Positions 22,170 to 35,164 are shown, counted from the stretch's first letter. The stretch is DNA of 64,000 bases from Vanessa cardui (GCF_905220365.1 NC_061144.1:1488001-1552000); one strand, 5' to 3'. The notes: generated by a model from the letters alone, not told the origin. Made by a program: numbers and translations.

Positions 22170-22382
22170 CAAGTGTCTATAGACATTGACGCCGCTTACG
22201 ACGTAATAATAATAATAATAGACATTTCTTACATCACACCAATATGCCACCAACCCTGGGTGTTTTCTTCCTTTTCTACACATACACTGTCTCACTCACT
22301 CTTCAAAGTGGAACACAACAATACTAAGTATTGCTGTTTGGTTGTAGAAATTATGATGAGAGAATACCTATGCTCTGCCATC
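22170..22382 (-). repeat. Repeat family B, decayed, with (taa)n
   Basis: Minus-strand copy with 'catttcttacatcacaccaa', 'ctcactcactcttcaaagtg'; a short (taa)n expansion at about 22206-22220. Confidence 0.6.
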
Positions 22383-22944
22383 AATAAAACTTAATAATAA
22401 TAATTAATCTAGATTTAATACTTAACGGATTTTAATGAAATTTTACATAAAGATGGCGTATGCTCTGATTTAATATATAGATCACACCACATACACATGA
22501 AACCTGCCCTCAATCAGACGCGGTCGAGAACGAGGTCAGATGCAACTATTTATAAAGTTTTATTTTGCTTAATAAAATATAAGTGTTGTAGAGAAGAATT
22601 AATTATGGAAGTAATGCATTTCCTCTTGACTATATACATATGTATAAATAATAGTTTCAAATCGTGGGAGTTTAGAGGAGAATTAGTGGCAGTGGGCGGT
22701 TTATTGTGTTAATTTAGGTTAGATTTCTTGGGATAAAATTACGTGCTATTCCAGACTATAATCTATATATAGGCCAAGTTTCATTCAAATCTGTTCAACT
22801 GTTTTGGTGTTATTACGTAACAAACATAAATCTATACAAATCTTCATATTAATAATATTAGTAAGATACTTTTTTAAGTTTCAAAAATCTTATGTATATG
22901 CTCTATAATAGTATTAGTCGTATTTTTTTAATCTTATCTAATAT
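22383..22944. other. Gene-free stretch
   Basis: Unique AT-rich DNA; a 71-codon frame at 22497-22712 has no recognisable content. Confidence 0.35.
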
Positions 22945-23115
22945 TATAATTACGAAAGTAACGCTGTCTGTCTGTATGTATGTTACTCTTTCACAGCACA
23001 CTGAATTATATCTAATGAAATTAACAATTGAGCAAGCTTGAACTCCAAGTATGTAGCTAATCCTGTCGACTTATCCTTAAAAAGCGACCGAACCCGCGAG
23101 CGACAACCAGTATAG
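22945..23115 (-). repeat. Repeat family D
   Basis: Minus-strand copy from 'acgaaagtaacgctgtctgt' to the head 'gaacccgcgagcgacaacca'. Confidence 0.6.
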
Positions 23116-23448
23116 TATAAAGATTAAGCTGTTACTTCACTGTCTCCAGCTTCAATAGCTATGCTGTACGATATCCGTTTTAAGCTTGAATCATACACCT
23201 AAGTCTGTTTCATACGGTTTGCCAAATCGGCTGTGGTTCATCTCCTTAGCATCGTAACGTGAAGTTATACAGCATGACCTCAATAAATGGGTTACATGAC
23301 GATATAGATAAATGAACTAGCTGTTGTCCATTGTTTGTTTGAGTAAAATTTGTATATATTTATAAATTAACTTAAAATATTATGATGATTGATAAACAAA
23401 GAGGTCTTACATCTTTGTTTCCAAAAAAGAAGACTTTGTCCTTTCTAG

Positions 23449-23503
23449 GGAGAGGCCTATGTCCAGCAGTGGACAAAAACGGGCTGATGATGATGATGAT
23501 GAT
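23449..23503 (+). repeat. RTE-type LINE 3' terminus with (GAT)n tail
   Basis: 'gggagaggcctatgtccagc' then 'agtggacaaaaacgggctga' and a GAT repeat is the 3' end of the same LINE type seen in reverse at 37877-38110. A D-like segment follows at 23504-23600. Confidence 0.7.
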
Positions 23504-23599
23504 ATCCTTTCTAAGGCTCTAGACTATCTGGTGTACCAAATTTCATTTAAATCGGTTCAGTAGTTTTAACGTGAAAACGAGAGAGATTTACTTCGCCGT

Positions 23600-24443
23600 C
23601 TGTACGCTTAGATCTTTTAAACAACGCAACGGATTTTAATGCGGTTTTCATGAATAAAAAAGTGATTCTAGAGGAAGGTCCACATATACATATGTATGTA
23701 TAAGACATGTATATAATAGAAGAGAAACGCTGAGAGTTTGAATTTTCGTGGTCGGAAAAAATAAGTATTTTTTGTTTGTTCTGTATCTAAAAAGACCTTT
23801 ATTTTATTGTGTGAAGTCGGAATGGTAACTCGTAGATAAATTAACGAAATATATTTTTATTTTTGTTGGTAGACCTAAGCAGCCTCTTTCAGCTCTCACA
23901 TCCAGCAGCATTAAGAATAGTGGATATAAAGAGTCGCAAAACCTTTTTAGGGATTCGCCATATTTTTGAGTTAAATTCAAGTGAGATCAATTTTAGTCCT
24001 ACCTTAAATCGATATATTGATCCAATTGGCTGCAACCCAGACACTCAGAACTTGGAGTAAGACAAGACACTCAATTGAGCCGCCAATTTCGAGTGCAATA
24101 AAGAATATATAAATATCTTTAAAAGTATCATCACTGAACTTTTAAATAGGGCAGAGGTAATTCTACTCGGCTGAAGGCTTCAGACGGCTATTAATAACCT
24201 CACTAGGCTTCTAATGTTACAAGAGAAAGAATCAAGTACGTTTATTTTTAAAATGGATGTAGAATTTTATTGATAAAAATGTTTTATAATTTGAAATAAG
24301 ATATTTTTACTATTGTATTTTTTATCTGGATACCAATCTATCTTTTAAGAGTAGTAAAATAAAATACAAAATTTATGTTATACTTTATAGTGTATCTTGC
24401 TTGATCGTAACATTTTGTTAAGAAATTTTGGGCATGTACATTC
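23600..24443. other. Gene-free stretch
   Basis: Unique DNA. The 65-codon frame at 23863-24060 shows no domain. Confidence 0.35.
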
Positions 24444-24600
24444 TCATCAAATATTCTACCGCCAAATAGAAGAACTCAGTATTTTTGTATTCCATTTTGA
24501 AGAGTAAGTGAATCAGTGCAACTACAGGTACAAGGGACAAGATATAACTTTGTTTCCAAAATTGGTGCCACTTTGACAATGGTTCTGTAAGAAATATTAA
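24444..24600 (+). repeat. Repeat family B, decayed
   Basis: Plus-strand internal piece from 'attctaccgccaaatagaag' to 'gtaagaaatattaat'. Confidence 0.6.
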
Positions 24601-24738
24601 TATATTAGGTATTATGACATAATATTTAAACTAACTTGGTTTAACCGTGAAATAACATCTTACATATCGACAGATATTTATAATATTGGCATAGATCGTC
24701 TTGATAGACACGTCTACACTAAAAGTCTTTAGTGATAT

Positions 24739-24985
24739 AACAACCTGTAAATGTCTTACTGATCTCAGCCATCCTCGCCCACCTAAGGCTCCTCTTTTAA
24801 AACTTCTTCCACGACACTGCTCTAATGCGATTTGGTGGATACACATTCATCAGAATTTTATAAAAATTAAACTCATGTAGATTTCACGAAGTTTTTCTCT
24901 AAATCTAAGAAATGAATTCAAAACAAATTGTAAAATAAAAATTCAGTGCAATTTGAACCTGAAAACATCAGTAAGTAAATCCACT
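24739..24985 (-). repeat. tRNA-derived SINE, very old copy
   Basis: The order of SINE blocks is kept ('caacctgtaaat', 'gcgatttggtgga', 'ctcatgtagatttcacga', 'gaatt..aacacaaatt'-like) but with heavy divergence. Confidence 0.5.
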
Positions 24986-25644
24986 CGACTATATCGGGTA
25001 ATCGATGAAACGATGTCAGAAAACTATTTTCCGAAGTGTCTTTTAAACAAAATATTTCTTTTAAAGGATTATTTTCGAGCGGCCGTTACTCAGGCTTATA
25101 TCACGAATCGTTTTCGGAAGTCCATTACAAAGTGAATTTCGATATCTTTCGTTTCAAACTTTGAAATTTCGTTCCGAGCTCAAAATATTATATCAACAAC
25201 TTTTTACTTTGTAAATTATGCGGATAATTAGTTACTGTTTGCAATTTTGTTTATTAATTTTTCTTCTTCTTTCAAACTAAGTTAAGTGATTTGGAATATT
25301 TTTTAAGATGAATTAGAAACATGAAAAGTTTATTATTCAAATAAGGCTATATTTATAAATATAGCTATAGCCTTGTGAAATATCTGGAATGCGTTAAAGT
25401 TAAAATGCGTACAGTTTTCTGCTCGCTACATGTATGTGTGTGTCATGAATATTTATGAGCGTTATACTGGTAGGGTTTATTTTGAAATTGTTCTTAATAG
25501 ATGGAGTCTATACTTTGACGGAAAAATTCAAAAATAACTTAATTAATAAATTCCTTTTCAATGGAAAATAACAAACAAAAAATACACATTATTGTTACAC
25601 CTTCCATTTAAAAAGATTCATAAGTTTATATGTCAGACTAGTTA
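24986..25644. other. Gene-free stretch
   Basis: AT-rich unique DNA; no supported feature. Confidence 0.35.
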
Positions 25645-25797
25645 TCGTCCGAGGCTTCGCTTGCGTTTTCAGTGTTGGTTATTATGAGTTAGGCAAAAAA
25701 GTAACCTATGTCCTTTCTTGAAGTTTAAGTTTGCTTCATACTGAATCATAAAATTCGGTTCAGCGGTTTGGTCGTGAAAGGGGACAGACAGACAAAA
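25645..25797 (+). repeat. Repeat family D, nearly complete
   Basis: Head 'gactagttatcgtccgaggc' to tail 'aaaggggacagacagac'. A SINE follows directly. Confidence 0.65.
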
Positions 25798-25798
25798 A

Positions 25799-26086
25799 GA
25801 GCTGAGATCGCCCAGTACGAGCTGAGAAGGTTCAGTGGTTAGACGGCGAACCCCCAGGCATGCACCACTTTATATATATGTGCTTAATTTGTTTTTATAA
25901 TTCATCTCGTGCTCGGCGGTGAAGGAAAACATCGTGAGGAAATCTGCATGTGTCTAATTTCATCGAAATTTTGTCACATGTGCATTCCACTGACCCGCAT
26001 TGGAACAGAGTGGTGGAATATGTTCCAAACCCTCTCCTTAATGGTAGAGGAGGCCTTATCTCAGCAGTGGGAAATGTACAAGCTGT
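25799..26086 (+). repeat. tRNA-derived SINE, altered head
   Basis: Plus-strand copy; the head is rearranged and box B is reduced, while the body from 'tgctcggcggtgaaggaaaa' to 'cagcagtgggaaatgtac' is intact. Confidence 0.8.
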
Positions 26087-26779
26087 TACTTAACTTTACT
26101 TTAGACATATAGATTTACTTTCCCATTCATAATATTAATATAGATTTTGAGTATGTTTTGAAAATTGAGTCTTGAGTGAATGCAATTAAAGTATAGCATA
26201 TTTTAATTTTTAAATTTGCTCTCGGAAAATTATACCGTGTCAGTTAATAATCACAATTTTAACAAACTGCAATTTTTATAATAAAAATCTTACTATAATT
26301 AAGAAAATAATTGCGTCAAACGTACAAATACTCTGAGTGCACATAAAATTCTAAATCAGATTAAAATTATAAGAGAAAAATTCGAAATATGTACACGAAA
26401 TCCGTAAATCCACTTTAAAATAACTACAAAATAAAGTATCGCTTTGTAAAATGAGTTTAAATAAAGTCGAATATAACGTTACTTGACGTTGAAAAGCAAA
26501 TAAACATACAAAATTATGTCAACAATTTTGCGCATTTTGTAATATAACTGGAAGAAAATTTCAATTTTATTATGATCGTAGTTTATCGTCGCAGTTAGGA
26601 CGATTTTATATTCGGAATTTAGATTTGGCTTCGGTTAATACGCGAGCTCTCGTCCGTATAAAAATCACTATTAACATTATTCATCAATTTTCTATTTATA
26701 GATGTTTTATATAACTTACAAAAACTTACAGAAAAGTATTAAAGAATATGTAATGAAAAAAATATAATTAAAGTAAAAT
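26087..26779. other. Gene-free stretch
   Basis: Unique, mainly AT-rich DNA. The part near 26570-26660 is less AT-rich and repeat-free; it could be regulatory but carries no decisive signal. Confidence 0.3.
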
Positions 26780-26781
26780 TA

Positions 26782-26956
26782 ACAGCCTGTAAAGCCCACA
26801 GCTGGGCAAGCTTATCCCATTGCTCCAAATCGGATCGGTTACTTGAGAGATACCTGCAGTTTTGTTACCGATGTTTCTATTACAATTTACAGCCGAACAT
26901 GAGATCTTCTGTAAAAACATCTTTCAAACACAAAATTCAGTAGTACTTGTCTCAGA
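26782..26956 (-). repeat. tRNA-derived SINE, old copy
   Basis: 'aacagcctgtaaagcccaca' followed by scattered SINE blocks; strongly decayed. Confidence 0.45.
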
Positions 26957-27178
26957 TTGAACACAATTTAGAAATATAAGTAATTTTCATTTTAAAAAAA
27001 TATAAGCAAAACGCTATTGAAAAAAAGCTCAGGACTTCATACAAAAAAATATTATTTAGATTACAGCGCACACGTTAATTAGTACACTCGGCATTATCGA
27101 AACCATTTCCCGTCAGATGACTTTCAATAAAAAATTGGATACATTTCCTTTGTAGTTAGATGTGACCTTGACCTTGAT

Positions 27179-27310
27179 CATATGGTGGACGAGCATATGG
27201 GCCACCCTTTAAACCGGGACACAGCAATACCAAGTACTGTTGTTTGGCGGTAGAATATCTGATGAGTGGTTGGTACCTACCCAGACAGGCGTGCACAAAG
27301 CCCATCATCA
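27179..27310 (-). repeat. Repeat family B, internally deleted
   Basis: Joins the 3' end ('tggtggacgagcatatgggc') directly to the 5' half ('tttaaaccgggacacagcaa' to 'gtgcacaaagccc'). Confidence 0.7.
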
Positions 27311-27420
27311 AATAAAATAAAAAAAGGTTACCACGCCTTTTTCGCCAACAATACGACTGCACCACGAATCAAAAACAACCAAAATCCAATCGTACAAACG
27401 TTTTACACATCAACATTGAC

Positions 27421-27615
27421 GACCTCTGTTTTCATGGGTACGCGACTCCGAGTTTGTGTGTCTGAATCGATGTAGATTATCATTAGTTTTCTATGTTATT
27501 TTGTTTATTATGTTGGGATCTGGGTATTTGTGATACCAGCGTTACTTTGATTTTCCATAACACAAGTGCTCCAACTACTTACATTGGGATCAGAGTAATG
27601 TATGTAATGTGCTCC
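27421..27615 (+). repeat. Repeat family C, head decayed
   Basis: Shares 'gtagattatcattagttttc' and 'cttacattgggatcagagta' with 4938-5180; box B is lost. Confidence 0.65.
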
Positions 27616-28134
27616 AATAAAATTAACAAAACTACTTATCCCAATAATAAAGAGTAACAAGCACCAGTGAACGTAATATTAAAATCGCGTTTCATTTTAT
27701 GTTAAATTTTCGTATTTACTAAAAAGGGAGTGAACTGTTTCAGAGTATTATTGCGTTATATGATCTCGAAATACCGAAAATCTCCCAGGGGCGGAATTTA
27801 CAGTGCTATAAATTTTATAAGTGCACTATGTACGGCGGTGATATTTATTATTGGGGCTTGCTGATACGCTAAGAGCGCATTTATCCGCTAAACCTGTGAA
27901 CGATCTTCGATCGAGTAGTTTGTTTATTTTACTACGTGAATAACGATCTGTAAAATTTGTAAAATATTTTCGAAGCGTTTTAATGTTTCGGACTTGTGAG
28001 CCATAAGTTTATATATAAGTAAGTCTAGTGTTAACTAGATGTAATATGTGAAGGATTAGAACATATACATAGAAATGTATATAAATGTATTGTAAGAAGT
28101 ATTGTATGTGATTACAACCATTCAAAAACAATGG
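27616..28134. other. Gene-free, repeat-poor stretch
   Basis: 27750-27960 is GC-richer than its flanks and repeat-free; no exon recognised. Confidence 0.3.
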
Positions 28135-28330
28135 CTTTGTAAGAAATATTAGCAATTCCTTACATCACCAATGCACCAACATTCAGCAATAAGATGTTAT
28201 AACTGTGCCTGTAGATAAACTGGCTCAGTCACTCTTTAAACCGGAAGACAATAATACTGTATGTACTGCTTTTTAGCGGTAGAATATCCGATGAATCATA
28301 CCTACCCAGGCGGGATTGCACAAAGCCCTT
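28135..28330 (-). repeat. Repeat family B, decayed
   Basis: Minus-strand copy from 'gtaagaaatattagcaattc' to 'ggcgggattgcacaaagccc'. Confidence 0.65.
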
Positions 28331-28742
28331 TTGGCGCAGTCCAACAATAGACAGCCCACGAAGTAAACTGTCTAAGATTTCTTAATAAAAAATCAATCAA
28401 GAATTGTTCAAAGTTTCAAAATGAACCCCCTCCTCTTTGATAATGTACTTATCATCATTAAAACATTGTAATTACTTTTACAGTACAACACGATAAAATA
28501 TAATTCGTTCCAATTCACGTATACTCCGAAAGAGAGAGATTAATTTGACAATTTCGTGTCTCCTTGATGTCCAATTCTGATGCTTAGAATGTGTTGAGAT
28601 TGCTAAAAGCTTGTCCTTAATGAAAGATTCTTTATCGAACTGATGAAGCGATTTCGTTTGAACGTTAGACGCGACCTTGTTTTTAGTTTTCTGATATTTT
28701 TAATTGTTTTCAGGTCTTTTTATGTTGTAGTATGTATTGAGC

Positions 28743-28892
28743 ATTAAACTAGAGTAACTACTGAGTTTCGTGCCGGTTCTTTTCGGTACAATTTACCAAA
28801 TCGGTGGTATCTTCACTTAAAATAGTTGTTAAATGAAGATTTAAAAAATGCTTGTAAAAGCCTATATGAATAAAGTATATTTTGATTTTTTT
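28743..28892 (+). repeat. Repeat family G, 3' part
   Basis: 'agagtaactactgagtttcg', 'gccggttcttttcggtacaa' and 'aataaagtatattttgattt' mark the 3' end of family G. Confidence 0.65.
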
Positions 28893-29003
28893 TATAAAGA
28901 ATTTTCTTAGAGTTAAGCTCATAACTTTTCCTTTTTCTTTGTCAAGATTGATTCAAAAGACAGAGTTACTTTCGCATTTATAATATTAGTATATATTTAG
29001 GGA

Positions 29004-29397
29004 CAGTGGCGGATTTACAAATTTGCTGCTAGTAGGCTAGTGGGCTATTCCATTTTTGCCGCCCCTTCCTAATTTTGAAATTCAATATGGTAGTTTAGCT
29101 CACAATCATGTTGATTCTGAAATTGCAACTTTATGATTTGTGTTCTATCATCCTCATTACATCGGCTTTTTCCCGTTATTAGTATGATTATGAACAAGGT
29201 GGTATATTTCTGTTAGTTATTAGATTATTTTTCCAGCCCGCTATATAATGACGAGTATTCGGATTACACCTGATGTGTATACATATAATTATAATTTTTT
29301 TTTATATCTGTAAGACAATAACAAATTTGGGCTAAATTTGCCGTCCCTCCAAACCTTAGGCTTTAGCCTACTTAGCCTATTGGTAAATCCGCCACTG
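29004..29397. mobile_element. Miniature hAT-type element (394 bp)
   Basis: The ends are 15-bp perfect inverted repeats, CAGTGGCGGATTTAC at 29004-29018 and its complement at 29383-29397. The flanks TTTAGGGA (28996-29003) and TTTAGTGA (29398-29405) are an 8-bp target duplication with one mismatch. CAGTGGCG-type ends and 8-bp duplications are hallmarks of the hAT superfamily. The interior has no transposase, so it was moved in trans. Its right 49 bp reappear at the start of the second copy of the adjacent duplication. Confidence 0.85.
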
Positions 29398-31030
29398 TTT
29401 AGTGATATGAGGACAAGGCTCTGTTGTAATTAATTTCTCGTTCAGTTATTTTAAAACTAATGTAACCCACATAAATTAAATAATGTAATCTTCTTCTTAA
29501 AATTTCCTTTATTGGTTATTTTTTACTATTAAAAAACCTACTGTCCACTTAATTAATGTGTATATGGCAGCTTATGATTACTAGATGGCGTTGTGTCAAA
29601 CTGTAGACATTTCTCCATCGCGATGGCAAGATCAGTAAACTGTTTTTTTTTGTTTAGAATGCTATGATTTATTTTTAAATAAACATGGTCATCACTCGCA
29701 CTTATTACTTTTATAGTAAAACAATATTCTCGAGCAGCATCCTTAAGATCGATTGATAAGTGTTTACTTACTTTACGTGAGGCGAACTCTCTGTTTCATC
29801 ATTCTGTTTTCTTAAGCTGAATATGAAACTAAACTAGACTCACTATCAACCAAAATCTGCACGGCTTTTGAATAAATACGTTTTATGTGTTCATTTAAAG
29901 AATTGACGATGGACGAAGCAACTTCATACAACTTCTTCCACTTAAGAGAAGAAGAAAACTTGAAGAAATTACTTCAAAGGTTTTTATATGATTGATCTAT
30001 AATCTGTGCAATAAACCGTAAAGAAAACTATTCCAATTGACCTTGTGCTTCCTGTGTTTAGAACGCTTAATACCAATTCTCCTTTATAAAGTAAGGTATC
30101 GCCATTAGACAACTGTAGTAATCTTATGTTGCCAAAGTTCAACATACGAAGCTGGAATGCTCGAGACCACATGTGATATAACGGCAGATTTTTTTTTTAA
30201 TTGAATCCTTTGTTTTTTGACACAGCTGTATAGAACAATAGTGACGTGAAAAATAGGAAACGCGAAACAAAACCGGTTTTAAAACAATTTTGCGGTTTAA
30301 ATGTTCAGGTTGAAGAATCAAATTGTTTATTTTGTTAAAAATTTTTTAGTCGTATGGCCGTTTTGGTGGCAATTTTCAATCACTCAACGTCTCGTGATAA
30401 TAAATCTAGCAAAAACATTTGTAAGAAGAATTGAATTTTCGTATTTGTTTGTTAACGATTGGTTCTCGGTTCTCATCTAGAAAGGGAACCATTAAGCCAG
30501 TGACGATGTGATACAATTGTATTTGAAATCACCACATAGTATAAAACAGATTCGCATTATCTGTCCCTATAAACCTATGTATGCTTAAATCTTTAAAACT
30601 ACACAACCTATTCTGGTGGTTTTTTTATAATAAATAGGTACAGTGATTCAAAAAGAAGGTTTTTGTATATAATACATGGAAAATATATAGCAAAGAAACA
30701 CCGATAATTTTAGAAGTTTCAAATGTGATGTCGTAAATAAACAAATTCTGTAGTATATTAAGTATCAATATCCCGCGCGAAACCGGGACGGAATCTAGCT
30801 TGTTCTAAATAAAGAATATTCAAAATTTCAAATACAATCGTTTTACTTGTAACACTAATTTATAATCCTGCAATTTTAATTGTCATAACCTCTATTGTTT
30901 CTTATTTGTTACTATGGCAATATAGTGCAATATGGCAATATAGTGTTCATTAAAACTTATAGGATCTAATACGATAATAGTACGACATAACTTATATGTA
31001 GCATCGGCAAATTTAATAAAACCGATTACT
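29349..31030 (+). repeat. Tandem segmental duplication, copy 1
   Basis: Runs from inside the hAT-type element ('ccaaaccttaggctttagcc') to 'aaaaccgattact'. It matches 31044-32736 in the same order and orientation throughout, with scattered substitutions and small indels. It contains a family J repeat (about 30530-30803). No recognisable gene lies in it; the short frames differ between copies. Confidence 0.9.
30530..30803 (-). repeat. Repeat family J within duplication copy 1
   Basis: 'accacatagtataaaacaga' to 'accgggacggaatctagctt', minus strand. Confidence 0.7.
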
Positions 31031-31043
31031 ATTACCGATTACT

Positions 31044-32736
31044 CCAAACCTTAGGCTGTAGCCTACTTAGCCTATTGGTAAATCCGCCACTGTTTAGTGA
31101 TATGAGGACAAGGCTCTGTTGTAATTAATTTCTCGTTCAGTTATTTTAAAACTAATGTAACCCACATCCATTAAATAATGTATTATTTTCTTAAGATTTT
31201 CTTCATTTGTTATCTTTTAATATCAAAAACCTACTGTATACTTAATTAATGTGTATATAAGCTTATGATTACTAGATGGCGTTGTGTCAAACTGTAGACA
31301 TTTCTCCATCGCGATGGCAAAATCCGCGAACTGTTTTTTGTGTTTTTTTTTTTTAAAATAAACGTGGTCATCACTCGCACTTATTAGCTTTATAGTAAAA
31401 CAATGTTATCTCGTGAAGCATCCTTAAGATCGATTGATAAGTGTGAGACGAACTCATGTTTCATCATTTTGTTTTCTTAAGCTGAATATGTTTAGCTGGG
31501 ATGAAACTAAACTAGACTCACTAACAACCAAAATCTGCACTGATTTTGAAAAAAAAACACGTTTTATGTGTTCATTTAAAGAATTGACGATCGACGAAGC
31601 AACTTCATACAAATTCTTCCACCGATTTTTACATACCACTGTCAATGTGATCCTTTTGTATGAAAACTTGAAGAAATTACTTCAAAACTTTTAATATGAT
31701 TGATCTGTAATCTGTGCAAAAAACCGTAAATATTATTATTCAAATTTGACTTGGGCTTCCTATGTTTAGAACGCTTAATAGCAACTCTCCTTTATAAAGT
31801 AAGGTATAGACATTAAAGATTAGACAACTGTAGTAATCTTGTGTTGCAAAAGTCCAACATACGAAGCTGGAATGCTCGAGACCACATGTGATATAAATAA
31901 TAACTTTTTTTTGAATTGAATCCTTTGTTTTTTGACACAGCTGTATAGAACAATAGTGACGTGAAAAATAGGAAACGCGAAACAAAACCGGTTTTAAAAC
32001 AATTTTGCGGTTTAAATGTTCAGGTTGAAGAATCAAATTGTTTATTTTGTTAAAAATTTTTTAGTCGTATGGCCGTTTTGGTGGCAATTTTCAATCACTC
32101 AACGTCTCGTGATAATAAATCTAGCAAAAACATTTGTAAGAAGAATTGAATTTTCGTATTTGTTTGTTAACGATTGGCTCTCGGTTCTCATCTAGAAAGG
32201 GAACCATTAAGCCCGTGACGATGTGATACAATTGTATTTAAAATCACCACATAGTATAAAACAAATTCGCATTAGCTGTCCTATAAAATGCGGTTGATTA
32301 GGTATGATTTTGGTACGGTTTTTTAAAATAGATACAGTAATTCAAAATGAAGGTTTTTGTGTATAAAACATGGAAAATATAGTAAAAGAACACTGATAAT
32401 TTTCGAAGTTTCAAATGTGATGTCGTAAATAAACAAATTCTGTAGTATATTTAGTATCAATATTACACCCGTGCGAAGCCGGGGCGGATTCTAGCAAGTT
32501 TTAAATAAAGAATATTTAAAATTTCAAATACAATCGCCTTACTTGTAACACTAATTTATAATCCTGCAATTTTAATTGTCATAACCTCTATTGTTTCTTA
32601 TTTGTTACTATAGCAATATAGTGCAATATGGCAATATAAGGCAATGTAGTGTTCATTAAAACTTATAGGATCTAATACGATAATAGTACGACATAACTTA
32701 TATGTAGCATCGGCAAATTTAATAAAACCGATTACT
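31044..32736 (+). repeat. Tandem segmental duplication, copy 2
   Basis: Begins with 'ccaaaccttaggctgtagcc', i.e. within the right end of a hAT-type element whose left part is absent, and ends at 'aaaaccgattact'. A 13-bp filler (31031-31043) that repeats 'accgattact' marks the junction with copy 1. Relative to copy 1 it has insertions, e.g. around 31490-31500 and 31620-31660. Confidence 0.9.
32240..32493 (-). repeat. Repeat family J within duplication copy 2
   Basis: Keeps 'acacccgtgcgaagccgggg' better than the copy-1 counterpart. Confidence 0.7.
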
Positions 32737-33875
32737 GGCGATTTATACAACCAAAAGAAATAGCTCCCTATCACGCCATTCGACGCTATTCGTCGCTATA
32801 GATTCTCGCGTCAGTTCAACCCGAGAAAGTGCACGTAAATTGACGAATATATTATGTCATATGATATTACAAGTTACTACGTTTGTGTAAATATATTCAC
32901 ATAAGAAAAAAAATATTGATAATTTGGGATGGCGTACTTAATTCGGATGTAATCGGTTTTACGAATTTTTCCGATGCTACATCTAACTTAGATAGATAGA
33001 TAAGGTGTCGTACTATACAATCTACTTACTTCTAACAATAATTTATGATTCTTCAATCTCAAGAACTTATAGTATCTAATAAATAAATAAAATAAAAACA
33101 TTAACATAAAAGCATACAAGATTAAATACGTGATAAAAAATCCGGAATCAAGTATCCGTAAATTTTCACGCAGAATAAATTTCATAAAAAATTATAACAG
33201 TAATTTATTAAAAAATAATGGTGTCAGAATTTATTGCCAGTTTTTATCGTTAAATCTGGCTGCAACCGGTTTCGTAGGTGTTAATTTTGCCTTATATCAA
33301 TTTCCTTATACATATACTGACTTTAGGCGTTGATTACGTTTCGAGTCCTTGGTTCAAAGATATCTGAAGCCTTAACTCTGAAATTAATTGTCACGTTACA
33401 TATAATATATTCGAATTTTAAAATTAAAAAAAGTTCAAATAGATCTAAAAAGGACTCTGCTGTTTTTCGATGTCACTAATTAAATTATGTCGTCTATTAA
33501 ATTATATCATGGTATTATTTATAAATCACTCAGTCCTCGTTTGAAATGATTTACGTAGTCTTTTATTTCGAAATTGTCCATCATCAATTATATTATGATT
33601 TAAAATCAAATTTGTAGATTCATTTAATATTAAATATCATAACAACAATAATATATAACAGTATTATATGACTGCTATTGGTCTTCCCTTAAAATAATAT
33701 TCAAATGATATTGAAACTTGAGCCAAATTTACATTTGTGTGTCAAATAACCAACGGCAATTTCCAATGCAAATTTTAGAAGTTTTATTAGTCAGTGCTTC
33801 CGTAAATAGGTTTATCTTTTATATAATTTGATAGAGATTTGTAGCATTAAATTTTTGGGCAATTTACGACAATTA
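32737..33875. other. Gene-free stretch
   Basis: Unique AT-rich DNA; two short opposite-strand frames at about 32988-33333 have no recognisable content. Confidence 0.4.
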
Positions 33876-34143
33876 TTGGTGGTAGGGTTTTGTGCAAGCC
33901 CGCCTGGGTAGGTACCACCCACTCATCAGATATTCTACCACTTTTTTCCGGTTTGAAGGGTGAGTGAGCCAGTGTAACTACAGGCACAAGGGTCATAGAA
34001 TCTTAGTTCCCAAGGTTGGTGGCGCATTGACGATGTAGGGAATAGTTCATATTTCTTACAGTGTCATTGTCTAAGGGTGATGGTGACGACTTACAGGTGG
34101 CCCATATGCTCGTCCGCCAACCTATAACCATACCATAAAAAAA
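33876..34143 (+). repeat. Repeat family B, near full length
   Basis: From 'ttggtggtagggttttgtgc' to 'ccataccataaaaaaat'; a short deletion removes 'gccaaacaacagtactcag'. Confidence 0.8.
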
Positions 34144-35154
34144 TATTTTATTTGGTTTACTGAGCTTTGACATCATTAATATTCCATATAGCAGTTTCTT
34201 TAATGTATTGAAGACTAAAAACCAACATTTCCGTTGAAAACCGGTACAAACTTAATTGTATCTGAAATCGAGTCTTTACGAAGCAAAGCCTCGGTTCACA
34301 GTCAGTTAGTTAGTCCTAGTCCAATTCAACCACAAAAAGACAAAGGCGTCACTAAAAATCACCATTTGTCATATCTCATTTTTTGAACACATTCTCCAAG
34401 CTGCCAATGCTAGTATCAGAATACTGAAAGTTGATGTTTGACTCATTCAGTTCCGCAGTCAATTTGAAGCGACATGTTTGAGTATTTGTTTTGTAGAAAT
34501 ATTGGATCTTCTACTGCATTCACGTCACGGGAAATAGTTTGGTTTCCATGTTTTTACAACTTTATTCACAAACAGTATTATGTCTATTAGTGGGATAAGT
34601 TGTATTTTAATAAATTTTGTTACACGGATTTGTTTCCTATTTTCATATTGAACCACTTTAAAATTTGGAATAAAAACAACTACTTTTACCTTTTATAATC
34701 ATATATTTATTTTTAATAATTAAATAACAATTTTGTTATGTTAAAAACATTTTCTCTGAAAGTTAAACTACTAAAAACTCTATCGGAAGTGCAACACTCC
34801 ATCATGTTGCTTTCAACTTCAGTTAAAAAGTTTAAAAACTTGTAGAAAATAATAACCGACCGTCGAATCATAACGGTGTTCCGCAAGGTACAATATTTGA
34901 GCTGTTTTTATTTTTCATTCATATAAATGGCAGTTTATTTTGAAGTTATATTATATGCCAAGATTATATAAAAATGTGCACATACTAAATTATTAAAAAC
35001 TTTTTAATAACTAAACACAATTATGACAAGGTTTGATTGGAAAATCATTTATATTTGTATTTTTTTATAATAATATTTTTCATTAATCTCGTGCGTTGCT
35101 TCGAACGGTGATGTATAATCTAGATACTTATTCGATATAGAACTACATAAAACT
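34144..35154. other. Gene-free stretch
   Basis: Unique AT-rich DNA about 0.4-1.4 kb upstream of the Dpr exon. No untranslated exon could be recognised. Confidence 0.35.
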
Positions 35155-35164
35155 ACTTTCTAAC

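Noticed and set aside
31434..31694. 86-codon frame in duplication copy 2 and opposite-strand frames in both copies
   Set aside because: The frame is not kept in copy 1, where indels and substitutions break it, so selection for a protein is not supported.
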